A stretch of DNA of 64,000 nt from UBA710 sp051645705 (GCA_051645705.1 JBOFBU010000002.1:558001-622000); one strand, 5' to 3'. Shown: positions 46,645-57,217, numbered from the stretch's first letter. The notes: generated from the sequence alone by a model not told the origin. A program made the numbers and translations.

Positions 46645-48265
46645 TTTAAAAGATATTATTTCTAAATATTTAGATGAGTACTTAAAAAACAATAAAATAA
46701 CAAATATCAAATATCAAATAACAATTCCATCTGTTGAAAAATATGGTGATTTTTCAACTAATATAGCACTTCTTTTATCAAAAGAAATTAAAGAGAAACC
46801 GCAAGATATAGCAAATAACATAATTAAAGATTTAAAACATGAATTTATTGAAAAAATAGAAGTAATTCCTAATGGATTTATTAATTTTTTTGTAAGTGAA
46901 AAATATTTTAATTTTATTATCGATTCAATTAATATACAAGATAAAAATTACGGAAATATCGATAAAACAAATAAAAGAATAAATTTAGAATTTGTTTCTG
47001 CAAATCCTACAGGGTTTTTACATGTAGCTCATGCTCGTGGCGCTTCATATGGTGATTCTCTTGCCAATATTTTAGAAACACAAGGAATTGATGTTTTTAG
47101 AGAATATTACATTAATGATGCTGGAGCCCAAGTTAAGAATTTAGCTAAATCAGTTTTTACTAGATATCAAGAAATTCAAAAAGTAAATTTAGAATTCGAT
47201 TTAAATGATGATCCTGATCTTTATAGAGGAATAGATATAATATGAGTTGCTGAACAATTAATCTTAGAAATTGGTGACATTTGAAAAACTAAAAAATTTA
47301 GTGAAGTACAACAAGAATTAACAACAAAGGCTTTAAAAATAGTTCTTAAAAAAATCAAATCAGATTTAGCTCTTTTAAATGTTAATTTTAATCTTTATTT
47401 TTCTGAATTAGATTTATATAATAAAAATATGATTTTACCAATCGTTGACAAACTAAGTGATAAGTTTGAAAAAGATGGTGCCCTTTGATTAGATACAGAA
47501 AAACATGGCGATGATAAAAATAGAGTTTTAATAAAAAGTGATGGAACATATACATATTTTTTACCTGATATAGCTTATCATAATATAAAAATTTCAAGAG
47601 AACCAAAGGTTGATAAATTAATTAATATATGAGGAGCTGATCATACCGGATATATAAAAAGAATGAAAATTGCTCTTAAATTAAGTGGATATTCAGAAGA
47701 AGACTTAGACGTTATTACTCTTCAATTAGTTAGATTAATTAAAGAAGGACAAGAATTAAAAATGTCTAAAAGAAAAGGAACTTCTTTATTTTTATTTGAA
47801 CTTGTAAAAACTGTTGGTAAAGATGCAACAAGATTTTTCTTAGTAAATAGAAGTTCAAATACAAAGATTGATTTTAATCTTAATTTAGCAACTCTTAAAT
47901 CCAATGAAAATCCTGTTTTCAGCATTCAATATGCTCATGCAAGATGTATTCAATTACTAAAAAAAGCAAACTTTAATTTTAAAATGGAAAAAGAAAATTA
48001 TTTCATTCCTTTAAATGCAAAAAAAATTATAAAACTATTAGAAAATTTCCCTTTATTGTTAGCGCAAATATCTGAAAATTATAAAGTTCATCTTCTTTGT
48101 TCATATTTAATTGAACTAACTACTGAATTGCATTCATTTTATTCAAATAATCCAATCATTGGTTCTAAGGATGAAATTATTTGCTTAAAAATAATTAATG
48201 CAGTAAAAATTATTCTTGCAAAAGGACTAAACTTATTAGGTATTTCAGCTCCTGATAAATTATAA
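46637..48265 (+). CDS. argS: Arginyl-tRNA synthetase, 542 aa
   Basis: This class I synthetase charges tRNA-Arg. The N-terminal Arg_tRNA_synt_N domain (residues 1-90, PSVEKYGDFSTNIAL) is followed by the catalytic domain. HIGH appears as HVAHARG (129-135) after SANPTGFL, and KMSKRKG lies near 375. The C-terminal DALR domain contains QYAHARCIQLLKKA. Six Trp codons are TGA. The start lies inside the nusG end, an 8-bp overlap, so ArgS production is tied to the rpmG-secE-nusG transcript. This linkage is unusual outside mollicutes. Confidence 0.96.
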
Positions 48266-48278
48266 AAATTTATAGATA

Positions 48279-48306
48279 TTGATATTTTTTTAATTTAATA
48301 TATAAT
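48279..48306 (+). promoter_or_regulatory. pyk promoter
   Basis: TTGATA (48279-48284), 16 nt, and TATAAT (48301-48306) form the best -35/-10 pair in the window. Transcription should start near 48313, leaving a 25-nt leader with AAAGGA before the pyk ATG at 48338. Confidence 0.75.
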
Positions 48307-48337
48307 TACTAATAAAATATATAATAAAAGGAAAAAC

Positions 48338-49786
48338 ATGAAATTTATTGACAAAAGATCCAAGTTAATTGGAACTATAGGTCCATCTTCTGAAAATGCA
48401 GAAGTTTTAAGAAAATTAGTTTTAGCAGGTCTAACAACCATAAGAACAAATTTTTCTCATGGAACAAGAGAAGAACAACAAAAAAAGTTTGTTTTAGCTA
48501 AACAAATATCTAAAGAGTTAAATGTACCTATTTCAATTTTACTTGATACAAAAGGACCTGAAATAAGGGTTGGTAAAATGAAAGACGGAGCTCAATTCAT
48601 TTCTGAAAAATCACTTCTTAAAGTTTATACAACAAATGATAAATTTGCAAACTTTGAAGGTACATCAAAAGAAATAACCGTTTCTTATGAAATGGAAAAA
48701 GATCTTTCAATTGGGAAAAAAGTATTATTTGATGATGGAAAATTAGTTTCTGAAGTAAAAGAAATAGGAAAAGGTTTTTGTATTGTTGAAACTGTTAATA
48801 ATCACCTTCTTAAATCTAATAAAAGAATTAATTTACCAGGAATAGATTTTTCATTACCATTTTTATCTGAAAAAGATAAAGGGGATATTGAATTTGGAAT
48901 TCAAAATGGAATAGATTATATTGCAGCATCATTTGTAAATAATGCAAATAATGTTAAAGAATTAAGAGAAGTTGCTAAAAAATATAATGGTGAAAATGTA
49001 AAAATATTTTCAAAAATAGAATCTGAATTCGGTGCTAAAAACATTGATGAAATTATTAATGAATCAGATGGAATTATGATAGCAAGAGGAGATCTTGGTT
49101 TAGAAATTCCTTATTATGACGTTCCTTATCACCAAAAAAGAATTATTAGAAAATGTCGTGAAGCAGGAAAACCTGTTATTGTAGCTACTCAAATGCTTGA
49201 TTCAATGGAGAAATCTCCACAACCTACAAGAGCAGAAGTTACTGACGTTTACTGAGCAACTGAATTAGGCGCTGATGCAACAATGCTTTCTGGGGAAAGT
49301 GCATCAGGAGATTTTCCTGTTGAAGCAACAACAGTAATGTCAACTATTAATAAAAGAGCTGAAAAAGAATTTTATAAAAAACTTTATTATCCAGTTCAAA
49401 TGGAAGAAGTTTATAAATATAAAATTTCAAAAGCAACTGATAAAGAAGAAATTTCAAGAATTGAAATTGCATATAGAATTGCAAAAATGACACAACAAGG
49501 AAAATATAAATATGTTGTAATTAGATCTAATACAGGACAATTGCTTGAATCAATAGCTCAATTTAGACCTAATGCAGCAATTATTGGAATTGTTTCAGAT
49601 AAAGATTTAATTACAAAATTTGGAATAACAAATTCAGTATTTGTTTCAATGGATTCTATAAAACTTTATGATGAAATTAAAAAAGACTTTAATAAAGCGA
49701 AAGAAGCATTAGTTCCATTTTATGCACAAACTGGAGATTCATATTTAGTAGCTGATAGACATAATACAGAAGAAAAAGTATTTTAA
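48338..49786 (+). CDS. pyk: Pyruvate kinase, 482 aa
   Basis: This is the last ATP-forming step of glycolysis, phosphoenolpyruvate plus ADP to pyruvate plus ATP. Visible are TIGPSSEN, RTNFSHGT, LDTKGPEIR, the catalytic-Lys strand KIFSKIES, ARGDLGLEIP and 'PTRAEVTDVYWATELGADA', together the complete TIM barrel with inserted B domain. The C-terminal allosteric domain (about 360-480) is present. The extra phosphohistidine-like domain of Bacillus pyruvate kinase is absent. Own promoter and ribosome site; HU follows 34 nt downstream. Confidence 0.97.
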
Positions 49787-49820
49787 AAAATACAAATAAT
49801 AAAAATTTAAGGAGAATAAA

Positions 49821-50099
49821 ATGAGTAAAAAAATAGATTTTTTAAAAAAGGTTGCAGAACTTTCTGATTTAAATATTAAACAAACAGAAAACACAATCAA
49901 ATCATTAATTGCAATAATTATTGATGAAATGAAAAAAGGAGAAAAAGTACAACTTCCTGGTTTTGGAACATTCAAAATAGCTGAAACAAAAGAAAGAAAT
50001 GCTAGAAACCCTTTAACAAATGAACAAATTGTAATAAAAGCAAAAAGAAAACCAAAATTCGTTCCAAGTAAAAGCTTAAAAGAAGAATTTTCTATTTAA
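49821..50099 (+). CDS. hup: DNA-binding protein HU, 92 aa
   Basis: This dimeric histone-like protein bends and compacts DNA. It starts with KIDFLKKVAELSDLN and has PGFGTFKIAETKERNARNP, the standard HU arm with its R-N-P tip. GGAG with short spacing precedes the ATG. The last eight bases overlap the convergent recU gene. Length matches the family. Confidence 0.95.
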   Translation: MSKKIDFLKKVAELSDLNIKQTENTIKSLIAIIIDEMKKGEKVQLPGFGTFKIAETKERNARNPLTNEQIVIKAKRKPKFVPSKSLKEEFSI

Positions 50100-50574
50100 T
50101 TTTATCAATAAAATTTAAAAAATCAATATATCCCGGATATACTATTTCTAAATAATAACCATTATTTGAAATAAAATCTTTGGTAATTGATTTTTTTAAA
50201 TTTAAATTTATATTACTGGCTTTTATAATAAAAAACTCACTTGTTTTTTTAAAAAGAATAATATAAAAAGAAATTCCTAAATATTTTTCAATTTCTAATA
50301 AATAATTATGTTGGTGTTCTTTAAAGTTAGAAAAAGAAAGATAATCTTTATTGGTACTTTTGGCTTCAAAAGCAATAAATAAACCTTTATATATACCATA
50401 ATAGTCAACAGTTGATTTTTTTGATATAACCGAATTTGAAAGATGAAGTTCTTTATCAATTTTTTGAAATTTAATATCTAAATTCTTTTTATGAAAAAGA
50501 GCAGTCCCATTATTTTTGTAAGAAATGATAGTTTTATTTATTATTTTTTCAAGAAGCATTCCTCTATTTTTCAT
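50092..50574 (-). CDS. recU: Holliday junction resolvase RecU, 160 aa
   Basis: It cuts four-way DNA junctions in recombination and repair in Firmicutes and mollicutes. RGMLLEKIINKTIISY is the N-terminal helix. KKSTVDYYGIYKGLFIAFEAKST supplies the catalytic D...E-x-K centre, and FKEHQHNYLLEIEKYLG supplies the bridging residues of the family. It ends with 'VYPGYIDFLNFIDKI', typical for RecU. The gene is divergent from the DegV gene (58-nt spacer with the DegV promoter). Confidence 0.92.
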   Translation of the reverse strand: MKNRGMLLEKIINKTIISYKNNGTALFHKKNLDIKFQKIDKELHLSNSVISKKSTVDYYGIYKGLFIAFEAKSTNKDYLSFSNFKEHQHNYLLEIEKYLGISFYIILFKKTSEFFIIKASNINLNLKKSITKDFISNNGYYLEIVYPGYIDFLNFIDKIK

Positions 50575-50616
50575 TTATTTCCCCTTATTATTTATTTACT
50601 TAATTGGCGTTAAAAA

Positions 50617-50625
50617 TGTTATAAT
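50617..50625 (+). promoter_or_regulatory. Extended -10 promoter of the DegV gene
   Basis: TGTTATAAT (TGnTATAAT) ends 7 nt before ATG 50633. A weak -35 (TTTACT, 50595-50600) stands 19 nt upstream. The transcript is predicted to be leaderless. Confidence 0.6.
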
Positions 50626-50632
50626 TTATATT

Positions 50633-51544
50633 ATGAAAATAGCATTTGTAGTAGATTCTTCTTGCGCTTTTACTAAAAAGCAAGTAGAAAAAATAGGTTT
50701 GTATTTTTTACCTTTATATATTAAAATAAATGACCAAGATTATAAAGATGGAGTAGATTTAACATTTGATGAATTTAAAGAGAAATTAAAGTTTAATTCT
50801 GATATTTTTACTTCTTTTACACCTATTGGAGAAGCTAAAATAATTTTAACTGATTTAGCAAGTAAATATGATCATGTTATTGTTTATCCTATTTCTATGG
50901 CTCTTTCTTCTCAATATAATAATTTACAATCTTTAACTATTCAGGAAAAACTTGATAACGTTCATATCATTGAATCTAAAAATATTTGTTTCGGTTTAAT
51001 GGATTCTCTTTTGAAAGTTAAATCAAGATTAGAAAAAGAAGAAATTTCAATAAATGAAGCAATTGAAATTTTAAATAATCCTGGAACTTATAATAATTTA
51101 GATACTTTTTTAATTCCTAAAACTACGGATGCTCTTTTAAAAGGAGGAAGATTATCTCCTTCAGCTGCAAAAATAGCAAAATTATTAAAAATAGTTCCTA
51201 TTATAAAATTTGAATATGAAACTGGAACATTAAATAAATATGAAAAAGGTCGTATTTTTACAAGAACATTTTTAAATTTATTTAAAGAATTCTATGAAGA
51301 ACATTCAAAGAAGTCTTCAGCTAAAGATAAATTATATTTTATATATTTTGACGTTGAATGTTCTGATGCTGATGAATTTATTTCAAAAATTGAAGAAATT
51401 ACCAAAAATGATCCTAATTTTATTTTAATTAAAAATAATATACCACCTATTATTGCTGTTCATACTGGTTTTGAATCTGCAGCAATGCAATTTAGTAGAA
51501 ATAGTGAAGAACTTAAAAAATTTTTCGATTTAGTTAAAGATTAA
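50633..51544 (+). CDS. DegV-family fatty-acid-binding protein, 303 aa
   Basis: DegV proteins bind a fatty acid and, as FakB, present it to the kinase FakA for incorporation into phospholipid. MKIAFVVDSSCAFT is the first strand with the ligand-binding Ser, FTSFTPIGEAK the second conserved turn, 'VIVYPISMALSSQYNN' the third, and LLKGGRLSPSAA the G-G-R-[IL] signature. The in-frame start further upstream (50525) would cover the promoter and recU, so 50633 is chosen. The end overlaps the convergent rsmE by 11 bp. No fakA is in this window. Confidence 0.9.
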   Translation: MKIAFVVDSSCAFTKKQVEKIGLYFLPLYIKINDQDYKDGVDLTFDEFKEKLKFNSDIFTSFTPIGEAKIILTDLASKYDHVIVYPISMALSSQYNNLQSLTIQEKLDNVHIIESKNICFGLMDSLLKVKSRLEKEEISINEAIEILNNPGTYNNLDTFLIPKTTDALLKGGRLSPSAAKIAKLLKIVPIIKFEYETGTLNKYEKGRIFTRTFLNLFKEFYEEHSKKSSAKDKLYFIYFDVECSDADEFISKIEEITKNDPNFILIKNNIPPIIAVHTGFESAAMQFSRNSEELKKFFDLVKD

Positions 51545-52205
51545 TTAAAGATAAAGCTTTAATTGTAGCAGTTTCTGCTCTTAATATAGTTTTTCCAAGA
51601 GAAAAAGAAATAAAGTTATTTTTTTCTGCTTGATTAATTTCATTATCACTAAATCCCCCTTCTGGTCCTATAAATATAGAAATATCTTGAGGTAAAAAAA
51701 CATTTTTTTCAAAATTATTTTTTTCATGAGCAATAAATTTATTTTTAGTATTAACTAATAAAAGAGATTTTGAAAAATCAATTGGTTCATGAATAATAGG
51801 AATAATATTTCTAAAAGATTGTTCCGCTGCATTTTTTATGATTTCGTTAAATCTTATCATTTTTTTTGAATCAATCTTATCAATATATTTTTTATTAGTA
51901 AATTCGGTTTTAATTAAAAATATTTCTTTAACTCCAAGCTCAACAGCCTTTTGTAAAGCAATTTCTAAATTTTTAATTTTAATTATTGAAATAAAAATTA
52001 CAACATTTTTTTCATATTCATTATTTAAAAATAATTCTTCTACAATAAATGCTTTTTCTTTTTCTAATCTACATTTAAAAAATTTTTTTTCAAATACAGA
52101 AATAAATTCTTTATTGCCAATTTTTATTACTTTTAAATGATCTAAAATTTCTTTAGATAAAATAAAATAATTTCCCTCTTTTTTTTCTACAAAAAATCTA
52201 TTCAT
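51534..52205 (-). CDS. rsmE: 16S rRNA m3U1498 methyltransferase RsmE, 223 aa
   Basis: It methylates U1498 of 16S rRNA. MNRFFVEKKEG fits the family start; a Met five codons earlier (52220) would overlap rbgA and is less likely. The PUA-like N-domain (1-70) is followed by a SPOUT knot: AEQSFRNIIPIIHEP, IFIGPEGGFSDNEI (SAM-binding loop) and SLGKTILRAETATIKAL. All residues of the catalytic pocket are present. It follows rbgA after 5 nt and is surely co-transcribed. Confidence 0.94.
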   Translation of the reverse strand: MNRFFVEKKEGNYFILSKEILDHLKVIKIGNKEFISVFEKKFFKCRLEKEKAFIVEELFLNNEYEKNVVIFISIIKIKNLEIALQKAVELGVKEIFLIKTEFTNKKYIDKIDSKKMIRFNEIIKNAAEQSFRNIIPIIHEPIDFSKSLLLVNTKNKFIAHEKNNFEKNVFLPQDISIFIGPEGGFSDNEINQAEKNNFISFSLGKTILRAETATIKALSLINL

Positions 52206-52210
52206 AATAA

Positions 52211-53047
52211 TTAATCCCAATATATTTTTTTAATATCTATAATTTTTTTTCTAATTAAAGAATATACTTTTTCTTTATCAACTTCTCCATTTTTTTTTAA
52301 AATATTTTTATTTTTTCCATATCTTATAAGTTCTGAATATTTATCATTTTCATTTGGAAAATATTCTAAATCATTCTCACTAAAAAATGATTCTTTTTTT
52401 TCAATTAATATATCTTGAATTTTTGTAACAAATTCATAATCACTTATTACTTCTTTTCTAATTAAATTACATGCCACTAATTTTAAAGCTTGTTCATCGC
52501 TTTTAATTTTTGGCATCATTATTCCAGGAGAATCTAAAAGAAAAATATTTTCTATTTGAATTCACTTTAATGCTTTAGTTGTTCCTGGATGATTTTCAAC
52601 TTTTACTTTGGAATTATTTTCCGCTATTAAATTAATTAATGTAGATTTACCAACATTTGGTAGGCCAACAACAAAACATTTAAGATTAGATGATAAAAGA
52701 CCTCTTCTTTTATCTCTTTCTATTTTCTTTTTTAATATTTTTCTTAACTTTTGAATAATATCTTTTTTAGATTTAGAATCTTTTAAATTTAAGGCTATAA
52801 AATCATCTTTTTCATCATTAAATTTTTGTTTAACATTTTCAATTTCTTTATCTACAGAAAGTTCTTTTTTTGAAAGAACAAATAATCTTGGTTTATTAGG
52901 AGCTATTTTATCAAACTCCTCATTATAAGTAGATAATGGAACTCTTGCATCCAAAACAATAATAAAACAATCAATTAGATCTTTTTTTTCTTTTATATCT
53001 TTTATAGCCTTAGCCATATGACCAGGATATCAATTAATATTTAACAT
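52211..53047 (-). CDS. rbgA: Ribosome biogenesis GTPase RbgA (YlqF), 278 aa
   Basis: It drives late assembly of the 50S subunit. The start MLNINWYPGHMAKA (53047) is the family signature; a start at 53017 would drop it because the Trp is TGA. The motifs are circularly permuted: G4 as LSKKE (59-62, replacing N-K-x-D), then G1 GLPNVGKST (128-136), G2 in NHPGTTK, G3 LDSPG. The C-terminal helical domain that contacts rRNA follows. The G4 variant is a real departure from the usual N-K-[AS]-D/E but is seen in other divergent YlqF. It is operonic with rsmE. Confidence 0.93.
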
Positions 53048-53081
53048 AACAATATTATATTCTAATGTAAACTAAATGAAC

Positions 53082-53888
53082 TTAAAATTGGCATTTTATA
53101 CAATAAAAAGTTCCTCTTCCACCAATTTTAGTTTTTTCTATTTTCATATTACATTTACTACAATTATCTTTTTTATAAACATTTAAAAAATTTTGATAAT
53201 TTCCTTCTTTTTCTCCAGAATGAAATGTTGAAAATGTTGTTCCACCTTCATTAATAGCTTTTTCTAAAATTACTTTAATAAAAATATAAATTTCATGAAT
53301 CTCTTTATCATTTAGTTCATTAGCTTTTCTAAAAGGGGAAATTTCAGCTGAATAAAGAACTTCGTTTACATAAATATTCCCTAATCCAACAACAATTTTT
53401 TGATCTAATAAAATAGTCTTAATATTTTTAGTAGATTTATTAAATATTTTTTTCAAATATAAATATGAAAATTCATTTGTAAATGGTTCAGGACCAATTT
53501 TTATATATTTTGAAAAAGAATGATCATTATAAATTTCAAATGTACCAAAAGCTCTAGAATCATTATATTCAATTTTATATTTTGTTGTGAAAAAAATTAT
53601 ATGAGAATGTTTTTCAAATTGTTCGTCTTTATTTTCAGATATTTTATATTTACCTTCCATTCTTAAATGAGAAATAATCATTTTATTATTTGATATTAAG
53701 AAAACAATATATTTTCCTCTTCTAAGTACTTGTTCAATTGTTTCATTTTCTAAAAAAGCAATAAATTTTTTTTTAGTTGCATTTTTTATAAGCTTATCAT
53801 TATTAACAATAACTTTTTCAATTATTTCATTAGAAATTTTTTTTGATAAAAATCTAACAACGTTTTCAACTTCTGGTAATTCAGGCAT
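53082..53888 (-). CDS. mutM: Formamidopyrimidine-DNA glycosylase, 268 aa
   Basis: It removes oxidised guanine and nicks the resulting abasic site. The N-terminus MPELPEVENV contains catalytic Pro2 and Glu3. RRGKYIVFLI supplies the beta-elimination Lys. HLRMEGKY, the H2TH segment VVGLGNIYVNEVLYSAEISP, and the zinc finger CSKCNMKIEKTKIGGRGT followed by C-x-x-C are all complete. Length is normal. The gene sits 22 nt downstream of dprA on the same strand. Confidence 0.96.
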   Translation of the reverse strand: MPELPEVENVVRFLSKKISNEIIEKVIVNNDKLIKNATKKKFIAFLENETIEQVLRRGKYIVFLISNNKMIISHLRMEGKYKISENKDEQFEKHSHIIFFTTKYKIEYNDSRAFGTFEIYNDHSFSKYIKIGPEPFTNEFSYLYLKKIFNKSTKNIKTILLDQKIVVGLGNIYVNEVLYSAEISPFRKANELNDKEIHEIYIFIKVILEKAINEGGTTFSTFHSGEKEGNYQNFLNVYKKDNCSKCNMKIEKTKIGGRGTFYCIKCQF

Positions 53889-53909
53889 TATAATATAAAT
53901 TATAATCTA

Positions 53910-54686
53910 TTAATTTAAAACTTTGTTATTTTTAAAAATTGATATCTCATCAATATTTTCAAAAACAGAAGCCCCTTCTTCGATAAGAACTTTATTTCCG
54001 CTAAAATTAATATCTTCTAAATTTTTATCATTAATTGAATGACAATAAATTTCTTTTCCATTTTCTAAAAAAAAGGAAACTAAATTCATTAAGCCACTAT
54101 TAGACTTGCTATTAAGAATAATTAATGCATTTGCAATTCCTGCAACAATTCTATTTCTTCCTATAAGTCTTTCTTTATTGATGTGTTCATTTTCACATAT
54201 CTCACTTAATATAAGTTTATTTTCTATATGATCAACATCATTTATAAAATATCCATTTTTAAGCCCATTAGCGGAAATGAAAATAATTGGTCTATCTTGC
54301 TCGATAAAGGAATTTACTATTTCTTCATCAAGTCCTCTATAATAATTCGTTACCAAAACATTATCATTAGATAATTTATAAATTGAAGATTTAAATTTTT
54401 CAATATCTCCTATTTTACTTTCACCAGTTATTGTAATTGCATTAACTTTTAATAATTCTTTATTACCTTTATAAAATAAAACAAATGGTGGTTTATATAT
54501 TTCTTTAAGTCCCGCTGGATATTCATCATCTAAAATAGTTATAGCTTGAATTTCATTATTTTTTATTTTGTCATAAATTTTTTCTATTTCTTCAATAGAA
54601 ACAAATTCTTTATCCTTTAACGCTTTATAAATCTTTTCAAAATTACCTTTATATTTGATAGCAAAAAAAATTAATATATATTTCAT
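53910..54686 (-). CDS. dprA: DprA/Smf-like protein, 258 aa, divergent
   Basis: DprA loads RecA on incoming single-stranded DNA. Recognisable pieces are ILDDEYPAGLKEIYKPPFVL (typical pre-Rossmann strand), then ITITGESKIGD where canonical members have the VGSR-type turn, NYYRGLDEEIVNSF for the G-[IV]-D-x-x-A-H helix, and ERLIGRNRIVAGIANALII for R-N-R-[IL]-[IV]-[AS]-x-[LI]. Both family hallmark loops are weakened (GSR lost, His lost), so DNA binding may be altered. Shorter than full DprA; no C-terminal winged helix. Operon with mutM downstream. Confidence 0.82.
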   Translation of the reverse strand: MKYILIFFAIKYKGNFEKIYKALKDKEFVSIEEIEKIYDKIKNNEIQAITILDDEYPAGLKEIYKPPFVLFYKGNKELLKVNAITITGESKIGDIEKFKSSIYKLSNDNVLVTNYYRGLDEEIVNSFIEQDRPIIFISANGLKNGYFINDVDHIENKLILSEICENEHINKERLIGRNRIVAGIANALIILNSKSNSGLMNLVSFFLENGKEIYCHSINDKNLEDINFSGNKVLIEEGASVFENIDEISIFKNNKVLN

Positions 54687-54773
54687 TAATCTCTCTTTCT
54701 TTGGACAGTTGTCCTAAATGTATATGTAAGAAAAATTAAAAAAGAAGCTAAAAATGAAAAAAAATTATATATT

Positions 54774-56291
54774 TTAGGTTTTTTCAATAGTTATAATAAC
54801 TTCATAAGGCATAATAAAAGAAAAATTTTTTTCTTCTCTTTTATGATTAGAACAAAAAATAATTTCCCCATCTTTTAATTCATTTAATTGAATTCATTTA
54901 TTTTTTAAATTAATATTAATTATTAATAACTCATTATTTTTTTTATAAATATATTTTATAAGACCACTATTTTTTTTCTTTATTTCAAATGTTTCATATT
55001 TTTCCAAAAAATTAGATATATTTTCTTTGCATAAAAAATTAATTGTTTTCTTTAAATAATTTAGTGATGAATTAAGATTTTTCATTTGTTCTTTTACATT
55101 TTGTTCAAAACCATAAGGATAAATTTTTCAAAATAATTTTATATTTTTATTATTTGTAAAACCAAAATTTTTAGAATCATTTCATGGAAAATAATAATTA
55201 TTATTAATAGATGAAATTTCTTTTTCGCTATTTCAAAAATCTTTTTCTTTAATTCCTCTGGATTCAAATCTTCTTTTCGTATCTAAAATATATGGATCAT
55301 TTAATTCTAAAAAATTTTTAAGATCTAAATTTAATAAACCTAATTCATCACCAAAATATAATACAAAACCAGATGGCGAAAATAAAATAATAGATAAAAA
55401 TGCTTTTGTAGAATCATTTCTTAAAATTCCTTTAGAACCTCATCTAGAAATTATTCTTCCATTTTTATTTTCTGATAAACCAAAAATAGTTTTGTCTAAA
55501 ATATTTTTTTGTTTATTTTTTAAAAGAACTTCTAAGCTTTTAAAAAAATTAGATAATTTAAATTTTTCTACTTTATTAAATCCTAAATGATTTTTATTTA
55601 TTCCAAATTCATTAAGTGAAGTATCTATAAATAAATCAACTACATTTTCAGAAATTAAATCTATTTTAATTTCCTCAGCTATAAAATTAGATTTTAAAAA
55701 TACTTTTAAAAAACCAAATTCATTTTTTAAAATGTTACAAATTAATTTTAATAAATTAATTGTCTTACTCGAAATTGCCTGAGTTTTTTCGAAAAGAAAT
55801 TCAAAATTACTAATAATAATATTTTCTACTTTTGTTTCTTTTAAAATAGTTAAAAGTTTTTTTAAAAGAAAAATATTTTCTTTTTCATCTCATTCTTTAT
55901 TTTTGTTATCACCAAGTTCTTTATCAAGATAAAAATTTTTTTTATCTTTTAATAGAGAATATTTTTTATTTAGATTTTTAATAAGACTTGATTTTGAAAT
56001 ATTTTTAATATTAATTTCATAGACAAAAGAAATATCATTATTTTTAAGTTCTTCTATTACTTTTGTTAAGGTATTTAGTTCTCCATACTTTTCTTCAATA
56101 GCTACATATGTAGGAAGATTAAGTGTATTAATATTATTAAAAATATCAGGGAAACAAACATAATTAATTTCCATAAATTTTAAATATGGAATGGTTTCAA
56201 TAAAACCTAAGAAATCACCAAAACCATCTCCATTACCATCTCTAAAAAAAAGAGGATTTACTTGATATAAAAAGTATTTATTTTCTTTCAT
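54774..56291 (-). CDS. GH13 (alpha-amylase family)-like protein lacking catalytic residues, 505 aa
   Basis: The N-terminus FLYQVNPLFFRDGNGDGFGD is the GH13 barrel start (canonical Y-Q-x-Y-P-x-S-F-x-D-x-N-G-D-G-x-G-D). Later LYFGDELGL (for YYGDE-G) and 'LDTKRRFESRGIKEKDFW' (for the R-D-x-x-R-T-P-M-x-W stretch) confirm the fold. The nucleophile strand (canonical G-F-R-x-D) reads IIISNFEFL, with no Asp. The N-H-D motif reads SENKNGRIISRWG, and D-x-x-x-N-H of region I is gone. It is thus probably a non-catalytic relative. It precedes dprA and follows holA on the same strand. Role unknown; assignment to the superfamily is good. Confidence 0.8.
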
Positions 56292-56299
56292 TATTTTCC

Positions 56300-57217
56300 T
56301 TACTTTATAAAATCTAGTAAAATTTTTTCAAATCCAATTTTTTCATCAATAATACCCATTTTAATATCTATGTCTAATTCGGCAAGTGAAAAAAGTAATT
56401 CATCAATTTTTTTAATACCCATTTTTATAAGTAACTTATTTCCATTTTCAATTCTAAAATTATGAATTCCCATTATTTCAGAAATTTCATTTAAAGATTT
56501 TTTTTGTTTTTTTAAAACATCAATTTCTGAACAAATAATTAGTATTGTTGATATACTCGAAATTAAACTAAGAATTTCTTCTCCATGATTAATTTTTTCT
56601 TGATATTCTTTAAAAACTTGTAATGAATCTTTATTATTTAAAGCATTTAAAAAACCATAAATATTTTTTGTTTGATATTTTGTTACTAAACTATCAATTA
56701 TCTCTTCATTTATTTCTTCATCGTTAATCAGAAGTTTTTCTATTTCAGAAGAAATAATAAGCATTTCATTAGGTAGTTTTGAAGCTAAATAAATTGCATT
56801 AAGTTTATTTATTTTTCCGCCCTTTTCTTCAACTAGTTCAATAATTTTATTCGGAAGATCTTTTTCTTCAACTTTATTAAAATAAAATGAATTAGCTTCT
56901 TTTAATAAAAAAGAAATTAATATATTTTTTTTATCTAAATCTTTTTCTTTCCGATTTAAAACAAAAAGAACAATATTATTTTCTTCTTTTTTTAAAAAAG
57001 AAATAATTTGTTCTTGTTGAGATATATTAAAATTAATATCATTTAAAATAATTAATTTTTTATCATTAAATAAAGATGTATTTATAATTGAATCAATAAT
57101 ATCTGAAAATGATGAATCATCATAAAAATTAATAAAATTATTAATATTATTTTTTAAAATAATATCATTAATCTTTTTTTCAATATAAAGAGCTTCATCG
57201 CCATAAATAAAATACAT
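56300..57217 (-). CDS. holA: DNA polymerase III subunit delta HolA, 305 aa
   Basis: This clamp-loader subunit opens the beta clamp. The start MYFIYGDEALYIEKKINDII is the usual HolA opening (Y-G-[DE]-E/D-x-[YF]-L). NTSLFNDKKLIILND follows, then a helical middle (NEMLIISSEIEKLLI) and the C-terminal five-helix collar ('LLIKMGIKKIDELLFSLAELDI'). It lacks a P-loop, as expected for delta. It lies 16 nt downstream of tsf and 8 nt upstream of the GH13-like gene. Confidence 0.9.
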   Translation of the reverse strand: MYFIYGDEALYIEKKINDIILKNNINNFINFYDDSSFSDIIDSIINTSLFNDKKLIILNDINFNISQQEQIISFLKKEENNIVLFVLNRKEKDLDKKNILISFLLKEANSFYFNKVEEKDLPNKIIELVEEKGGKINKLNAIYLASKLPNEMLIISSEIEKLLINDEEINEEIIDSLVTKYQTKNIYGFLNALNNKDSLQVFKEYQEKINHGEEILSLISSISTILIICSEIDVLKKQKKSLNEISEIMGIHNFRIENGNKLLIKMGIKKIDELLFSLAELDIDIKMGIIDEKIGFEKILLDFIK

